A stretch of 64,000 nucleotides of DNA. Origin: an uncultured Massilia sp. (GTDB lineage Bacteria > Pseudomonadota > Gammaproteobacteria > Burkholderiales > Burkholderiaceae). A model generated the notes under the pieces. It saw nothing but the letters and a program-made list of their open reading frames with translations. It was not told the DNA's origin and did no database searches. Location of the stretch: NCBI GenBank assembly GCA_946481275.1, contig CAMLMV010000034.1, positions 6,886 to 70,885 of the forward strand, in the 5' to 3' direction. Both the position numbers and the translations under genes were made by a program. Positions 34,512-45,935 of the stretch are shown here, piece by piece. Positions within the stretch are counted from its first letter, which is position 1, and the number at the start of each line of letters is the position of its first letter.

Positions 34512-35501
34512 ATGTCAGAGAACCCGTCCGGCCATGCCTTGCTCGTGGTCCTGCTGCTGGTGTTCGTGTCCGTCATCCTGCTCATCGAGGGCACGTGGCT
34601 GCTGTACCGCGCGCGCCGCGGCCCGGAGGCGATGCGGCTGCAGCGGCGCCTCGACCAGCTCGTGCACACGGCCGCCGGCCCGGCCTGCCGCCCGCTGCTG
34701 AAGCGGGGTCGCCTGTCGGAGCTGTCGTTCGTGGCGCGCATCCTGAGCGGCGTCGTCGTATCGTCGACCCTGCACAACCTGCTCGGCCAGGCCGGCCTGC
34801 ACTGGACCGTCGCGCGCCTGCTGCTGCTCAGCGCCGCGGCCGGCGCCGCCGGGCTGGCGCTGGGCACGATGGGCGCGCAGCCGCCGTACTTCTGCCTCGT
34901 CCTCGCGGGCCTGCTGGCCGCCCTGCCCTGGGGCTACGTGGCGGCGACACGCCGGCGCCGCCTGCGCCGGCTCGGGCAGCAGCTGCCGGAAGCGCTGGAC
35001 CTCATCACGCGCGCCGTGCGCGCCGGCCACTCGCTGCCGCTGGGCATCCAGATGCTGGCCGATGAAATGCCGGCGCCGATTGCCGCCGAGTTCCGGCTCG
35101 TGCACGAGCAGGTCAGCTTCGGCGTCTCGCTGCAGCAGGCACTGGCGAACCTGTGCGAGCGTGTGCCGCTGACGGATTACCGGTATTTCGCGGTGGCCGT
35201 CCTGATCCAGCGGCAGTCGGGCGGCAACCTGGCGGAAGTGATCGGCAACCTGGGCAAGCTCATTCGCGAACGCCTGAAACTGCTCGCGCGCGTGCGCGTC
35301 CTGTCGGCGGAAGGGCGGATGTCCGCCTGGACGCTGGCCCTGCTGCCCTTCCTGCTCGGCGCCCTGCTGTACTGGGTCAATCCCGACTTCATGCGGCCGC
35401 TATGGGTCGACCCCATCGGCGTCGGCATCCTGCGTGCCCTGCTGTGCATGATGTTGCTCGGCATCGTCGTCCTGAGCCGCATCACCCGTATCCGTGTCTG
35501 A
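34512..35501 (+). CDS. tadB: Tad inner-membrane platform protein TadB
   Basis: 329 residues from the ATG at 34512 (GGAG nine bases before); a start at 34494 would overlap tadA and was not chosen. A type II secretion F-domain (QLPEALDLITRAVRAGHSLPLGIQMLADEMPAPIAAEF, ALANLCERVPLTDYRYFAVAVLIQRQSGGNLAEVI) lies between N-terminal membrane helices and two C-terminal helices. With TadC it forms the platform that TadA drives. Confidence 0.9.
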   Translation: MSENPSGHALLVVLLLVFVSVILLIEGTWLLYRARRGPEAMRLQRRLDQLVHTAAGPACRPLLKRGRLSELSFVARILSGVVVSSTLHNLLGQAGLHWTVARLLLLSAAAGAAGLALGTMGAQPPYFCLVLAGLLAALPWGYVAATRRRRLRRLGQQLPEALDLITRAVRAGHSLPLGIQMLADEMPAPIAAEFRLVHEQVSFGVSLQQALANLCERVPLTDYRYFAVAVLIQRQSGGNLAEVIGNLGKLIRERLKLLARVRVLSAEGRMSAWTLALLPFLLGALLYWVNPDFMRPLWVDPIGVGILRALLCMMLLGIVVLSRITRIRV

Positions 35502-35512
35502 AGGAGATCGCC

Positions 35513-36418
35513 ATGTTGCTGCCCATCGTCGTGTTCCTCGCCGTCAGCTTCGGCTGTGTCGGCCTGTACCTGTGGCTGGTCCCCGACCGCACCGACCAGC
35601 GCCTGCACGCGCTGGCGCCCGGCGCCCCGGCCGCGCCGGCCTGGCGCGAGCGGATCGCCGACGCCGTGACGCCGTTCGCCAGGTTGTCGACGCCCTCCGG
35701 CGACTGGGACACGTCGCCGGTCCGCATCAGGTTCATGAATGCCGGCATCCGCCATCCGAAGGCGCCGCACCTGTTTTTCGGCCTGAAGACGCTGCTGCCG
35801 GCGCTGGCCGGCGTGCCCGCGTACCTGGCCCTGCGCGTGTCGCACGAGGCGACGGGCATGACCCTGCTGCTGTGGGTCGTCGCCGCGGCAACGGCCGGCT
35901 GCTACCTGCCGAACATCGCGCTGGCGCTGGCGGCGCGGGCGCGCAGGCGCGACATCTTCGAAGGCTTCCCCGACGCGGCCGACCTGCTGCTCGTGTGCGT
36001 CGAGGCCGGGCTGGGCATCGACACGGCGCTGACGCGCGTGGCCGAGGAAATACAGGCCAGGAGCCCGGCCCTCGCCGAAGAGCTCCAGTTGACGAACCTC
36101 GAGATGCGCGCCGGCGGCACGCGCGAGACGTCCCTGCGCAACCTGGCGCTGCGCACGGGCGTCGAGGAGTTGACGTCGTTTGCGACGATGCTGACCCAGG
36201 CCGACCGGTTCGGCGTCAGCATCGGCGATTCGCTGCGGGTGTTTTCCGACGATTTGCGCCACAAACGCCAGACCAGGGCGGAAGAAAAAGCCGCGAAAAT
36301 CCCGACCAAGGTGCTATTCCCGCTGGTCCTGTTCATTTTCCCGTCGATTATCATGGTCGTGCTCGGACCGGCCATCATCCAGATTATCCGGACAATCGCC
36401 CCCCTGCTCCTCCATTAA
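35513..36418 (+). CDS. tadC: Tad inner-membrane platform protein TadC
   Basis: 301 residues after AAGGAG. A second F-domain protein: FPDAADLLLVCVEAGLGIDTALTRVAEEIQARSP, LRTGVEELTSFATMLTQADRFGVSIGDSLRVFSDDLRHKRQTRAEEKAAKIPTKVLFPLVLFIFPSIIMVVLGPAIIQI in outline, with N-terminal and C-terminal membrane helices. It is the last gene of the operon in this window and converges with the regulator gene 15 nt beyond. No TadD homologue is present nearby. Confidence 0.9.
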   Translation: MLLPIVVFLAVSFGCVGLYLWLVPDRTDQRLHALAPGAPAAPAWRERIADAVTPFARLSTPSGDWDTSPVRIRFMNAGIRHPKAPHLFFGLKTLLPALAGVPAYLALRVSHEATGMTLLLWVVAAATAGCYLPNIALALAARARRRDIFEGFPDAADLLLVCVEAGLGIDTALTRVAEEIQARSPALAEELQLTNLEMRAGGTRETSLRNLALRTGVEELTSFATMLTQADRFGVSIGDSLRVFSDDLRHKRQTRAEEKAAKIPTKVLFPLVLFIFPSIIMVVLGPAIIQIIRTIAPLLLH

Positions 36419-36433
36419 TCGGCGAAACGCGCT

Positions 36434-37135
36434 TCAGGCCATTTCGGCGGTATTTGTTACCAAATGGCTTTGCGCGTATACATATAAGTCCAGCCGATTA
36501 CTCACACCGAGTTTCTGATAAATCGACGATAAGTGATTCCGCAATGTCGATTCGGAAATGAACAGGATTTTCGCCAGATCCCGATTCGTCCGGACCTTGT
36601 TCGCCACCACGGTCTGCAGGACGCGGCGCTCGCGGGGCGTCAGCGCATCGAGGCCGTCGTGGTGCGGATGCGGCCGCACCGCCTCGCCGCCGCGCAAGGC
36701 GTTGAGCGCGAGACAGGTCGCTTCGCGCCCGAACCACAGCTCGCCCTGGTGCGTCTTCTCGATGGCCTTGACGATCTCGTCGGCGCTGGAACTGCGGCTC
36801 AGCAGGCCGTGCGCTCCGCAGCGCAGCGTCGACGCCAGCGTGTCCGTCCCCAACTCTTCCGCGAACAGCAGCGTGTGGCGCCCGCACGTCAGCGCCTCGG
36901 GGAGGTCGGCCTGGCAGGCCGTGACCGCGAGCTCGTACTTCATCAGCACGAGGTCGGGCGCCGCCGTGGGCAACTGGAACAACGCATCGGATTGCGTGCC
37001 GGCGACGGCCACCACTTCCATGCCCGGTCGATGGCTGTTGATCAATTTGGTCAACGCCCACAGGATCAACTGGTGCGTTTCCACCACCATGACGCGAATG
37101 GGCGTCTCCGATATCGACAGGCATTGTGGCGTCAT
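36434..37135 (-). CDS. LuxR-type regulator with a pseudo-receiver
   Basis: 233 residues. The C-terminal helix-turn-helix is standard (LTPRERRVLQTVVANKVRTNRDLAKILFISESTLRNHLSSIYQKLGVSNR in outline). The N-terminal half keeps the receiver pattern but not its chemistry: the acidic pair is VVETH (Glu19-Thr20), the phospho-acceptor position is Lys66 in DLVLMKYEL, the Thr/Ser position is Ala and the Lys position is Arg or Ser (HGLLSRSS). It is therefore unlikely to be controlled by phosphorylation. Placed tail to tail with the tad operon, it is a candidate regulator of pilus genes. GC content falls towards its start. Confidence 0.82.
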   Translation of the reverse strand: MTPQCLSISETPIRVMVVETHQLILWALTKLINSHRPGMEVVAVAGTQSDALFQLPTAAPDLVLMKYELAVTACQADLPEALTCGRHTLLFAEELGTDTLASTLRCGAHGLLSRSSSADEIVKAIEKTHQGELWFGREATCLALNALRGGEAVRPHPHHDGLDALTPRERRVLQTVVANKVRTNRDLAKILFISESTLRNHLSSIYQKLGVSNRLDLYVYAQSHLVTNTAEMA

Positions 37136-37451
37136 ATTTCATTCCTGAAATATATAGAAACCTGCACTCTCAAGAAGAGTACTGCCGCTCTTGTTGCAAT
37201 GACAGCCCACATTCCGCGTGTCATTTATAGATGAGCTCAGTAAATATAATATCGCCAGTTTTTGCGATTCGAGCGCTTCCCGAGACCTTGCCGTGAAATA
37301 TTTTGTGAGAATCTACGGTTGTTGCGGCTTCCAGACATTTAGTTTCCCACAAATAGTTAATTGCCGAGTCACCCAATTTCACGAATGCATGCGCAAATGT
37401 CCGCCGCGTCGGTTTGGACTTATAATCGGCCTTTTCTCGAATCCGGATTCC
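37136..37451. other. Low-GC divergent intergenic region
   Basis: This 316-nt stretch between the LuxR regulator and hybrid kinase starts is distinctly AT-richer than the rest of the window. It has TATAAT hexamers at 37245-37250 and 37421-37426. A short inverted repeat (AAGAG/CTCTT) lies near 37173-37193. An open frame continues upstream of the kinase ATG from a GTG at 37218, but its composition and lack of a ribosome site argue against coding. No RNA gene was recognised. Confidence 0.55.
37421..37426 (+). promoter_or_regulatory. Possible -10 element for the hybrid kinase
   Basis: A perfect TATAAT, 26 nt before the kinase ATG at 37452. No good -35 is seen 17 bp upstream, so it may depend on an activator or on the extended AT-rich region. 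Confidence 0.35.
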
Positions 37452-39635
<2,184 letters not shown>

Positions 39636-39681
39636 AACGGTGCCGCCGGCCGCGCGCCGCGCGGTGGCGGCGTCGTGCCGG

Positions 39682-40869
39682 TCAGATGTGCTGGTCGAAC
39701 ACCTGGCGCAGGTAGGCGATGAACGTCTCGTCCGTGCTGAATCCCTTGCCGGGGCTGTCCGACAGCTTGGCCACGGGCTGGCCGTTGCAGCGCGTGAGCT
39801 TCATGACGATGTTCAGCGGCTCGTACTGCGTATCGTTGGTGAGCTTGGTGCCGATGCCGAAACCCGTCATCACGCGGTCGGCGAAGTGGCGATACAGGCT
39901 CAGCGCCTTGGGCACGGTGAGCGCGTCCGAGAACACGAGGCGCTTCGTGCGCGCGTCGATGCGCAGTTTGGCGTAGTGCGCGATGGCCTTTTCGCCCCAC
40001 TCCACCGGGTCGCCCGAGTCGTGGCGCAGGCCGTCGAACAGCTTGGCGAAATACAGGTCGAAGTCGCGCAGGAAGGCGTCCATGCCGACGACGTCCGTCA
40101 GCGCCGTGCCCAGGTCGCCGCGGTATTCCTGTACCCAGTCCTCCAGCGCCTTCTTCTGGAAATCGCGCAGGCGCACATCGAACGACTGGAACGCCTGCAT
40201 GTACTCGTGCGCCATCGTACCGATCGGGACGAGGTTGAATTTCTTCGCCAGGTAGACGTTCGACGTGCCCTTGAAGAACTGCGGCAGGTCGCGCGCCAGC
40301 GTGGCGACGACTTCCTCGTGCCAGTCGCCGGAGAAGCGGCGGCGCACGCCGAAATCGAAGAACTCGAACGGGTTTGTCTTTTTCGGTTCCTGGTCGAAGG
40401 CGCGGAATTCGGCGATCTTCTGGTCGAGCCGCTTGCGCGCCTCCTCGATGGCGGCCTGCTGGTCGAAGCGGCGGAAATACAGTTCGTTGACGATGTACAG
40501 CACGAAGATCTCGAATCCCATCACGTGCACGATGGGACCGCAGGCGCGGATGCGCAGGTGCGGCCCGTCGGTTTCCACGTGGATGAACTTGCGCTGGAAG
40601 CGGAACAGCGTGAGGAAGTCGGCGAAGTCGCTTTTGATGAAGCGCAGGGACCTCATGTAACTGACCTCGTCCTCGGTGAACATCAGCGTGCACAGATGGT
40701 CCAACTCCCGTTCGACTTCCTCTTTCAGTTCCGCCAGCGGATAGGCGGGCGTGTTGCGGCACTTGAACTCGTATTCGCCGATGGCGTTCGGGTGCATGTG
40801 CAGCAGGGCCTGCCACATGGTGAATTTGTAGAGATCGGTTTCGAGCAGGCTGCGGACGACGGGTTTCAT
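39682..40869 (-). CDS. pncB: Nicotinate phosphoribosyltransferase
   Basis: 395 residues, normal for Pnc[22 protein letters not shown] at the start, [41 protein letters not shown] with the conserved His that is phosphorylated during catalysis, [18 protein letters not shown], and [10 protein letters not shown]. It joins nicotinate to PRPP with ATP hydrolysis to form nicotinate mononucleotide. This is the step after the nicotinamidase encoded at 10.2 kb. It is followed after 46 nt by the convergent hybrid kinase end. Confidence 0.94.
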   Translation of the reverse strand: MKPVVRSLLETDLYKFTMWQALLHMHPNAIGEYEFKCRNTPAYPLAELKEEVERELDHLCTLMFTEDEVSYMRSLRFIKSDFADFLTLFRFQRKFIHVETDGPHLRIRACGPIVHVMGFEIFVLYIVNELYFRRFDQQAAIEEARKRLDQKIAEFRAFDQEPKKTNPFEFFDFGVRRRFSGDWHEEVVATLARDLPQFFKGTSNVYLAKKFNLVPIGTMAHEYMQAFQSFDVRLRDFQKKALEDWVQEYRGDLGTALTDVVGMDAFLRDFDLYFAKLFDGLRHDSGDPVEWGEKAIAHYAKLRIDARTKRLVFSDALTVPKALSLYRHFADRVMTGFGIGTKLTNDTQYEPLNIVMKLTRCNGQPVAKLSDSPGKGFSTDETFIAYLRQVFDQHI

Positions 40870-40927
40870 GGGCAGTTGGGTGATTCCTGTTGTTGTGATA
40901 TCGGTGCTGTCTACGGGGACTGTTGCT

Positions 40928-41479
40928 TCAGGTCGAGGCGCCGGCGGCCGTGCGCGTGCTGCGGGTGCGTTTTTTGGGCGCCAGCATCGTCCCGGTGCAG
41001 GCCGGCGTGCCGCAGCGGCAGGCGAACAGGCGCTTCAGCGCCGGCGTATGACGCTCGTCGTAGATCAGCGCGTAGTTGTAGTTCAGTTCCTCGCCCGCGT
41101 CGATGTCGCGCAGCGCGTGAATGTACACGCGGCCGTCTTCCTCGTAGGCTTCGCAATTGGGTTCGCACGCGTGGTTGATCCAGCGGGCGTCGTTGCCGCG
41201 CCGGCCGCCGTCGATCACGTTGCCGTCGGCGAGGCTGAAGTAGAACGTGTGGTTGACCGGACCGCCCCGCTCCGCGGCACGGCGCGTCGCTTCGTCCCAC
41301 GTGATGCGCTCGCCGCGGTATTCGATGATGCGCTCGCCGGCCGGGATGTCGCGCAGCGCGAACACGCCGTTGCCGTGCACAGGCGATTTCCGAACCTCGT
41401 ACGAGGCCGGGCGGGCCGGCGTGCCGGCGCCCTTGCTTGCGGTCTGCTTCGATGTGGACGGGTTGACGGACGGGTTCAT
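40928..41479 (-). CDS. SET-domain protein (putative lysine methyltransferase)
   Basis: 183 residues from the ATG at 41479; an earlier in-frame ATG at 41623 would add a basic 48-residue extension and has no better ribosome site. SET motifs: [50 protein letters not shown], and a post-SET Cys cluster ([12 protein letters not shown]). Uses SAM to methylate lysine in a protein; bacterial targets are mostly unknown. C-terminus is basic (KKRTRSTRT). Confidence 0.82.
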   Translation of the reverse strand: MNPSVNPSTSKQTASKGAGTPARPASYEVRKSPVHGNGVFALRDIPAGERIIEYRGERITWDEATRRAAERGGPVNHTFYFSLADGNVIDGGRRGNDARWINHACEPNCEAYEEDGRVYIHALRDIDAGEELNYNYALIYDERHTPALKRLFACRCGTPACTGTMLAPKKRTRSTRTAAGAST

Positions 41480-41597
41480 GGATCGGCGTTCGGTTGGATG
41501 GACACGATCTATTATTGATCGGATCGCGGCAATCCTGCCGCACGCCTTTATCTTACCGTGTCGGCCGCGCAGCCGCTTCGCGTTGACTCCCCCGGAC

Positions 41598-43265
41598 TCA
41601 ACGCTCCTCCTCTTTAAACTCAAGCACCGCGTGCTCCCCCGCCGCCTCCGCCCTGCGCAGCTCGACGCGGCGGATCTTGCCGGAGATCGTCTTCGGCAAG
41701 TCCGTGAACGCGATGCGGCGGATGCGCTGGTACGGCGCCAGCCGGTCGCGCGTGAACGCGAAGATGGCGGCGGCCAGTTCGCGCGTCGGTTCCACGCCCG
41801 GACGCAGCGCGATGAAGGCCTTCGGCACCGCGAGGCGCACCGGGTCGGGGCTCGGGACGATTGCCGCTTCCAGCACGTCCGGATGCTCGATCAATACGCT
41901 CTCCAGTTCGAACGGGCTGATGCGGTAGTCGGACGACTTGAACACGTCGTCGTTACGGCCCACGTAGAAGTAATAGCCGTCGGAGTCCATGCGCGCCGTG
42001 TCGCCCGTATGATAGTGACCGCCGCGCATCACGTCCGCCGTCTTCGCTTCGTCGTTCTCGTAGCACAGCATCAGGCCCAGCGGGGCCGGGTCGAGGTGCA
42101 ACGCGATCTCGCCCTCCTGCGCCGGCTGGTCGTCGATGTCGAGCAGCGCGACACGGTAGCCCGGCAGCGGCCGCCCCATCGATCCCGGCTTGACGGGCTG
42201 GCCCGGCGGATTGCCGATCTGGCAGGTGGTCTCGGACTGGCCGAAGCCATCGCGGATGCGGATACCCCATGCCCGCTCGACCTGCTCGATGACTTCGGGA
42301 TTCAGCGGCTCGCCCGCGCCGACCAGTTCGCGCAGCGGCGGCTGCCATTGCGCGAGGTCTTCCTTGATCATCATGCGCCACACGGTCGGCGGCGCGCACA
42401 GCGACGTCACGCCGCAGCGCACGATCGTGTCCAGGCAGGCGCGCGCGGAAAAGCGTTCGTAGTTGTAGACGAACACGGTGGCCCCCGCATTCCACGGCGC
42501 GAAGAAACAGCTCCACGCGTGCTTGGCCCAGCCGGGCGAGCTGATGTTCCAGTGGACGTCGCCCGGGCGCAGCCCGATCCAGTACATCGTCGACAGATGG
42601 CCGACCGGATAGCTCTGGTGGCTGTGCAGCACGAGCTTCGGCTTCGCCGTCGTGCCCGACGTGAAGTACAGCAGCAGCGGATCGGTGGCGCGCGTGACGC
42701 CGTCCGGTACGAAGTGTTGTGCCGCCGTCGCGCTGTCCGCATATTCACGCCATCCGGCGACACCGCCGCCCACCGCGATGCGCGTGAAGTCCCCGGTGAG
42801 CTCCGCGAATTTGTGCGTCTCGGACGCCAGCGCGATCACGTGCCGCACGCGGCCCCGCTCCAGACGATCCTGCAAGTCGTTGCTGGACACGAGCATGGTC
42901 GTCGGCACGAGCACGGCGCCCAGCTTGATCCCCGCCAGCATGATCTCCCACAGCTCGATGCGGTTCGGCAGCATCAGCAGGACACGGTCGCCGCGCCGCA
43001 CGCCGCCATCGCGCAGCCAGTTCGCGACCTGGCTTGAGCGTGCCGCCATGTCGGCGAAGCTGATCTTGCGTTCGCTGCCGTCTTGTTCCACGACCCACAG
43101 CGCGGGCGTGGCGTTGCCCTGCGCCTGCGTGTCGAAATAGTCGAGCGCCCAGTTGAATTCGTCGAGCTCGGGCGGCCGGTAATCGCGGTAGGCGGTCGCG
43201 TAGTCGGTGCGGTGCTGGTGCAGGAAGTCGCGCGCGCGGATGAAGCGCTCGTACGGGGATGCCAT
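41598..43265 (-). CDS. AMP-binding acyl-CoA synthetase
   Basis: 555 residues after an AAGGAG site. Adenylation motifs: YFTSGTTAKPK (P-loop), VGAGEPLNPEV, DGFGQSETTCQIG, YHTGDTARMDSDGYYFYVGRNDDVFKSSDYRISPFELESVL and the C-terminal catalytic Lys in LPKTISGKIRR. Medium-chain/benzoate-CoA ligase-like members activate a carboxylic acid to its CoA thioester with ATP. The acid cannot be deduced. It stands 91 nt beyond the polyferredoxin gene end on the same strand. Confidence 0.86.
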   Translation of the reverse strand: MASPYERFIRARDFLHQHRTDYATAYRDYRPPELDEFNWALDYFDTQAQGNATPALWVVEQDGSERKISFADMAARSSQVANWLRDGGVRRGDRVLLMLPNRIELWEIMLAGIKLGAVLVPTTMLVSSNDLQDRLERGRVRHVIALASETHKFAELTGDFTRIAVGGGVAGWREYADSATAAQHFVPDGVTRATDPLLLYFTSGTTAKPKLVLHSHQSYPVGHLSTMYWIGLRPGDVHWNISSPGWAKHAWSCFFAPWNAGATVFVYNYERFSARACLDTIVRCGVTSLCAPPTVWRMMIKEDLAQWQPPLRELVGAGEPLNPEVIEQVERAWGIRIRDGFGQSETTCQIGNPPGQPVKPGSMGRPLPGYRVALLDIDDQPAQEGEIALHLDPAPLGLMLCYENDEAKTADVMRGGHYHTGDTARMDSDGYYFYVGRNDDVFKSSDYRISPFELESVLIEHPDVLEAAIVPSPDPVRLAVPKAFIALRPGVEPTRELAAAIFAFTRDRLAPYQRIRRIAFTDLPKTISGKIRRVELRRAEAAGEHAVLEFKEEER

Positions 43266-43356
43266 TCGTTCGTCTCCTTGTTTTATGCGACACGGGCACC
43301 TCGTGGGCGCCCGTGTCGATGTCGTGTTGCGGCCCGTGGCCATTGTGCCACGGACG

Positions 43357-45033
43357 CTAGCGCCGGCGCAGCTCCTGTGCCTGGTGGACGGTCTGCTCGT
43401 CGGCCGGCGTCATCATGTCGATCACGCGGCAGTCGCCGCACATGCGCATGCGGTCGAGGTGCCCCGCGAACGCGGGATGGCCGGCGAGGCGCGCCAGCAT
43501 GCTCTCGACCATGCGCAGCGTGCCGAACGCCTTGTTGCAGCGGATGCAGTGGAACGGCTGCGTCTCGTTCAGCACGACGGGCTGCTTGCGCGTGTCGCGG
43601 AACGACAGCCGCGGCACCAGCCGGATCGCATCTTCCGGACACGTATCCGCGCACAGCCCGCACTGCACGCAGTTCTTTTCGATGAAACGCAGCTGCGGCG
43701 CATTCTGCCCATCCTGCAGCGCCGACGCCGGGCACGCGCCCACGCACGCCATGCACAGGCTGCACTTGCCCGCGTCGACATCGAGCATCCCGAACGGACT
43801 CCCCACGGGCAGCGCGATCTCCTCGACCTGCTGCGGCGCCTCGCGCAGCAGATGGTCGAGCGCGTAGTCGAGCGTGTTGCGTTTATCGGCCGCCACGTTG
43901 AAGCCGGCCCGCCGCGCCGGCACGTCGCCGCGCGGCGCGCGCGGCAGGGCCCGCGCCAGGTCGTCCGGCCCGGTCACACGCAGCAGCTGCATGTGCGCGC
44001 CCGCGTAGCCGAGGCCCGTCATGATGGTCTGCGCGACCGTCATCTGCTCGTCCAGCGCGGCCGCGTACTGCGGCGCCTCCGCGTCCGTCATCAGCACGGT
44101 GACGCCGGCCGCGCCCCATGCCAGCGCCGCGAGCCAGATGTCGATCCCGGTCGATGCCGTATGGTGCACGCCGAGCGGCAACACGCGACCGGGGACGTCG
44201 ACCGCATCCAGCAGCGCCGCGCCCTCCAGGCCGTGGACGAGCAGCACGGGCTCGCGCCCGCCCGCCTGCGCATAGGCGTTCAGCGCGGCCTTGATGCGCA
44301 TGCCCGTGTGCGCCGCGCTCGGGTAGACATAGCCCAGCGCCCCCGTCGGACAGACGGTCGTGCACGCGCCGCAGCCCGCGCACAGATAAGGGTTCACGGC
44401 GACCAGGTCGCCCGCGCCCGAGATCGCGCCCGCCGAGCAGATCTCGATGCACGCATTGCAGCCGCTCCGGCGGTTGCGGCCGTGGGCGCACAGGCGTTCC
44501 TTGTACGCGAAGTATTTCGGTTTCTCGAATTCGCCGACCATGTCGACGAGCGCGTCGACGGCGGCCTGGCGCGCGCCCGGCTCCAGCCCCGGCGCGTAAT
44601 AGCCGTGCGGGCGCTGGTGCGTGGCGATCTGCGGTGCCGCACCCAGGTCGAGCACGAGGTCGAAGCGCGCGTGTTCGGGTGCCGCCCCGGGCGTTTGCCA
44701 CGTCGCGTCGAACGCGCCGAGCCAGCCCGTCACGACGAGTGCACGGGCAGGGAACACGGGAAACAGGCGCAGCGCCTTGTCGGCGCCGTCGTCGTCCAGC
44801 AGCAGCACGGTGACGGGCAGCGCGGCGGCCAGGCGCTCGGCCCAGGGCAGCGCGTCGGCGCGGGTGCCGATGACGAGCGTGTGGCCGGCGGATTTGTAGC
44901 CGACCGTGTCGAGCGCGTCGGGTGCGGGTAACTCCGCCAGCGCAGCCAGCGCGGCGCGGCGGGCGACGCGGTCGCGGTCGTCCTGGGCGGGGTCGAGGGG
45001 GATGCCCTGCCCTTCGATCAAACGGATATTCAT
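43357..45033 (-). CDS. Multi-cluster 4Fe-4S protein of the formate dehydrogenase locus
   Basis: 558 residues. At least four Cys-rich [4Fe-4S] motifs: CNACIEICSAGAI and CAGCGACTTVCPTGAL near residues 190-230, CSLCMACVGACPASAL and CVQCGLCADTCPEDAI near 415-455. Two further Cys pairs follow (CIRCNKAFG; CGDCR). The intervening part resembles a HdrA/CoA-reductase-like adaptor. Downstream of DUF3306 in many proteobacterial formate dehydrogenase clusters a similar protein is found and is thought to pass electrons or help maturation. Role inferred. Confidence 0.8.
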   Translation of the reverse strand: MNIRLIEGQGIPLDPAQDDRDRVARRAALAALAELPAPDALDTVGYKSAGHTLVIGTRADALPWAERLAAALPVTVLLLDDDGADKALRLFPVFPARALVVTGWLGAFDATWQTPGAAPEHARFDLVLDLGAAPQIATHQRPHGYYAPGLEPGARQAAVDALVDMVGEFEKPKYFAYKERLCAHGRNRRSGCNACIEICSAGAISGAGDLVAVNPYLCAGCGACTTVCPTGALGYVYPSAAHTGMRIKAALNAYAQAGGREPVLLVHGLEGAALLDAVDVPGRVLPLGVHHTASTGIDIWLAALAWGAAGVTVLMTDAEAPQYAAALDEQMTVAQTIMTGLGYAGAHMQLLRVTGPDDLARALPRAPRGDVPARRAGFNVAADKRNTLDYALDHLLREAPQQVEEIALPVGSPFGMLDVDAGKCSLCMACVGACPASALQDGQNAPQLRFIEKNCVQCGLCADTCPEDAIRLVPRLSFRDTRKQPVVLNETQPFHCIRCNKAFGTLRMVESMLARLAGHPAFAGHLDRMRMCGDCRVIDMMTPADEQTVHQAQELRRR

Positions 45034-45045
45034 GCTGTCTCGGTT

Positions 45046-45498
45046 TCAGGTGGTTTTATCGGTATCTTCCGGCACATCTTCTGCGGCCGGCGGCTCGTCG
45101 AGCGTCTCGACGGCGCGCCGTAACGCGTTCTTTGCATGCTCCAGCGACGCAAGCATCGCCTCGGACACGGGGCTCGGTTTCGTGTAGTCGTCGATGTAGA
45201 CGTCGAGCCGGTCCATCGTGTTGAAGTGCGGGTCGGCGAACAGTTTTTTCAGCGCCGTCCGGCGCACGGCCGCGTCGACGCCGCGCGCGACGAAGCCGGA
45301 GAAATCGGAATCGCTCGTGAGCCGGGCGACGTCGTCCATCGTCGGCAGCGGCGCCCCGGCCGGCGCCGCCACGGGCGCTTCCGCGACGGGAACCGGCAGG
45401 TCCGCCACCGGCGCAACCGTCTCCGGCAGCGGCTCGGTCCCCGATCGCGCTTCCGTCTTGCGGCGCGCCCAGCGGCGCAGGAAGCCTTCGTCTGTCAT
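45046..45498 (-). CDS. DUF3306 protein
   Basis: 150 residues from the ATG at 45498, which overlaps the DUF3305 stop by 4 nt. The N-terminus GFLRRWARRKTEAR and the C-terminal PHFNTMDRLDVYIDDYTKPSPVSEAML match DUF3306. The central part is Pro/Ala-rich and probably unstructured. Known only from formate dehydrogenase gene neighbourhoods, where it is taken as an assembly or accessory factor. Confidence 0.85.
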   Translation of the reverse strand: MTDEGFLRRWARRKTEARSGTEPLPETVAPVADLPVPVAEAPVAAPAGAPLPTMDDVARLTSDSDFSGFVARGVDAAVRRTALKKLFADPHFNTMDRLDVYIDDYTKPSPVSEAMLASLEHAKNALRRAVETLDEPPAAEDVPEDTDKTT

Positions 45499-45935
45499 CC
45501 GTGCTGGCGCCCGCGGCGCGGCTTCGGTTGATAGTGCTCGCGCAGGTAGCCCGCGAGCCACGCATAGATCTCGGCCGGCATCGTCACGCCATCGGCGTTC
45601 TCGCCCGAGTCGAACATGCGCGTGCCCTCGACGTAGCTGACCGACGCGCGCACGGGCATCGCGCGGCCGTTCTCCATGCGCCACAGCACGAAGACCTTCG
45701 ATTCGGGCGCCACGCAGTTCTCGTAATAGCCTTCGTTCTCGTCCGGGTAGAGCTCCAGTTCGAGGCCGGAGACGAGGTAGTAGTCGCGCTCGGGCGTCTG
45801 GCTCAGCACCTGCAGCGGCGCCAGGTCGCCACGGTCGGGCACGACGCCGACGGCTTCCCAGGCCTCGTCGGCCCAGCGGTGCCGGAGCGTGCGCCGCTGC
45901 ATCAGCACGGCGATCGGCATGGATCCCATCTTCAT
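45495..45935 (-). CDS. DUF3305 protein
   Basis: 146 residues from the ATG at 45935; the ATG at 45920 is an alternative. Sequence PIAVLMQRRTLRHRWADEAWEAVGVVPD, YYLVSGLELELYPDENEGYYENCVAPESKVFVLWRME and the C-terminal basic tail match DUF3305. Always found with DUF3306 beside periplasmic formate dehydrogenases. No enzyme motif is seen. Overlaps neighbours on both sides, so the cluster is tightly co-translated. Confidence 0.85.
   Translation of the reverse strand: MKMGSMPIAVLMQRRTLRHRWADEAWEAVGVVPDRGDLAPLQVLSQTPERDYYLVSGLELELYPDENEGYYENCVAPESKVFVLWRMENGRAMPVRASVSYVEGTRMFDSGENADGVTMPAEIYAWLAGYLREHYQPKPRRGRQHG

Noticed and set aside
37218..37451. Possible 78-codon N-terminal extension of the 37.5-kb kinase from a GTG
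   Set aside because: AT-rich, no ribosome site, and the extension has no helix or domain logic; the membrane helix begins soon after the ATG at 37452.
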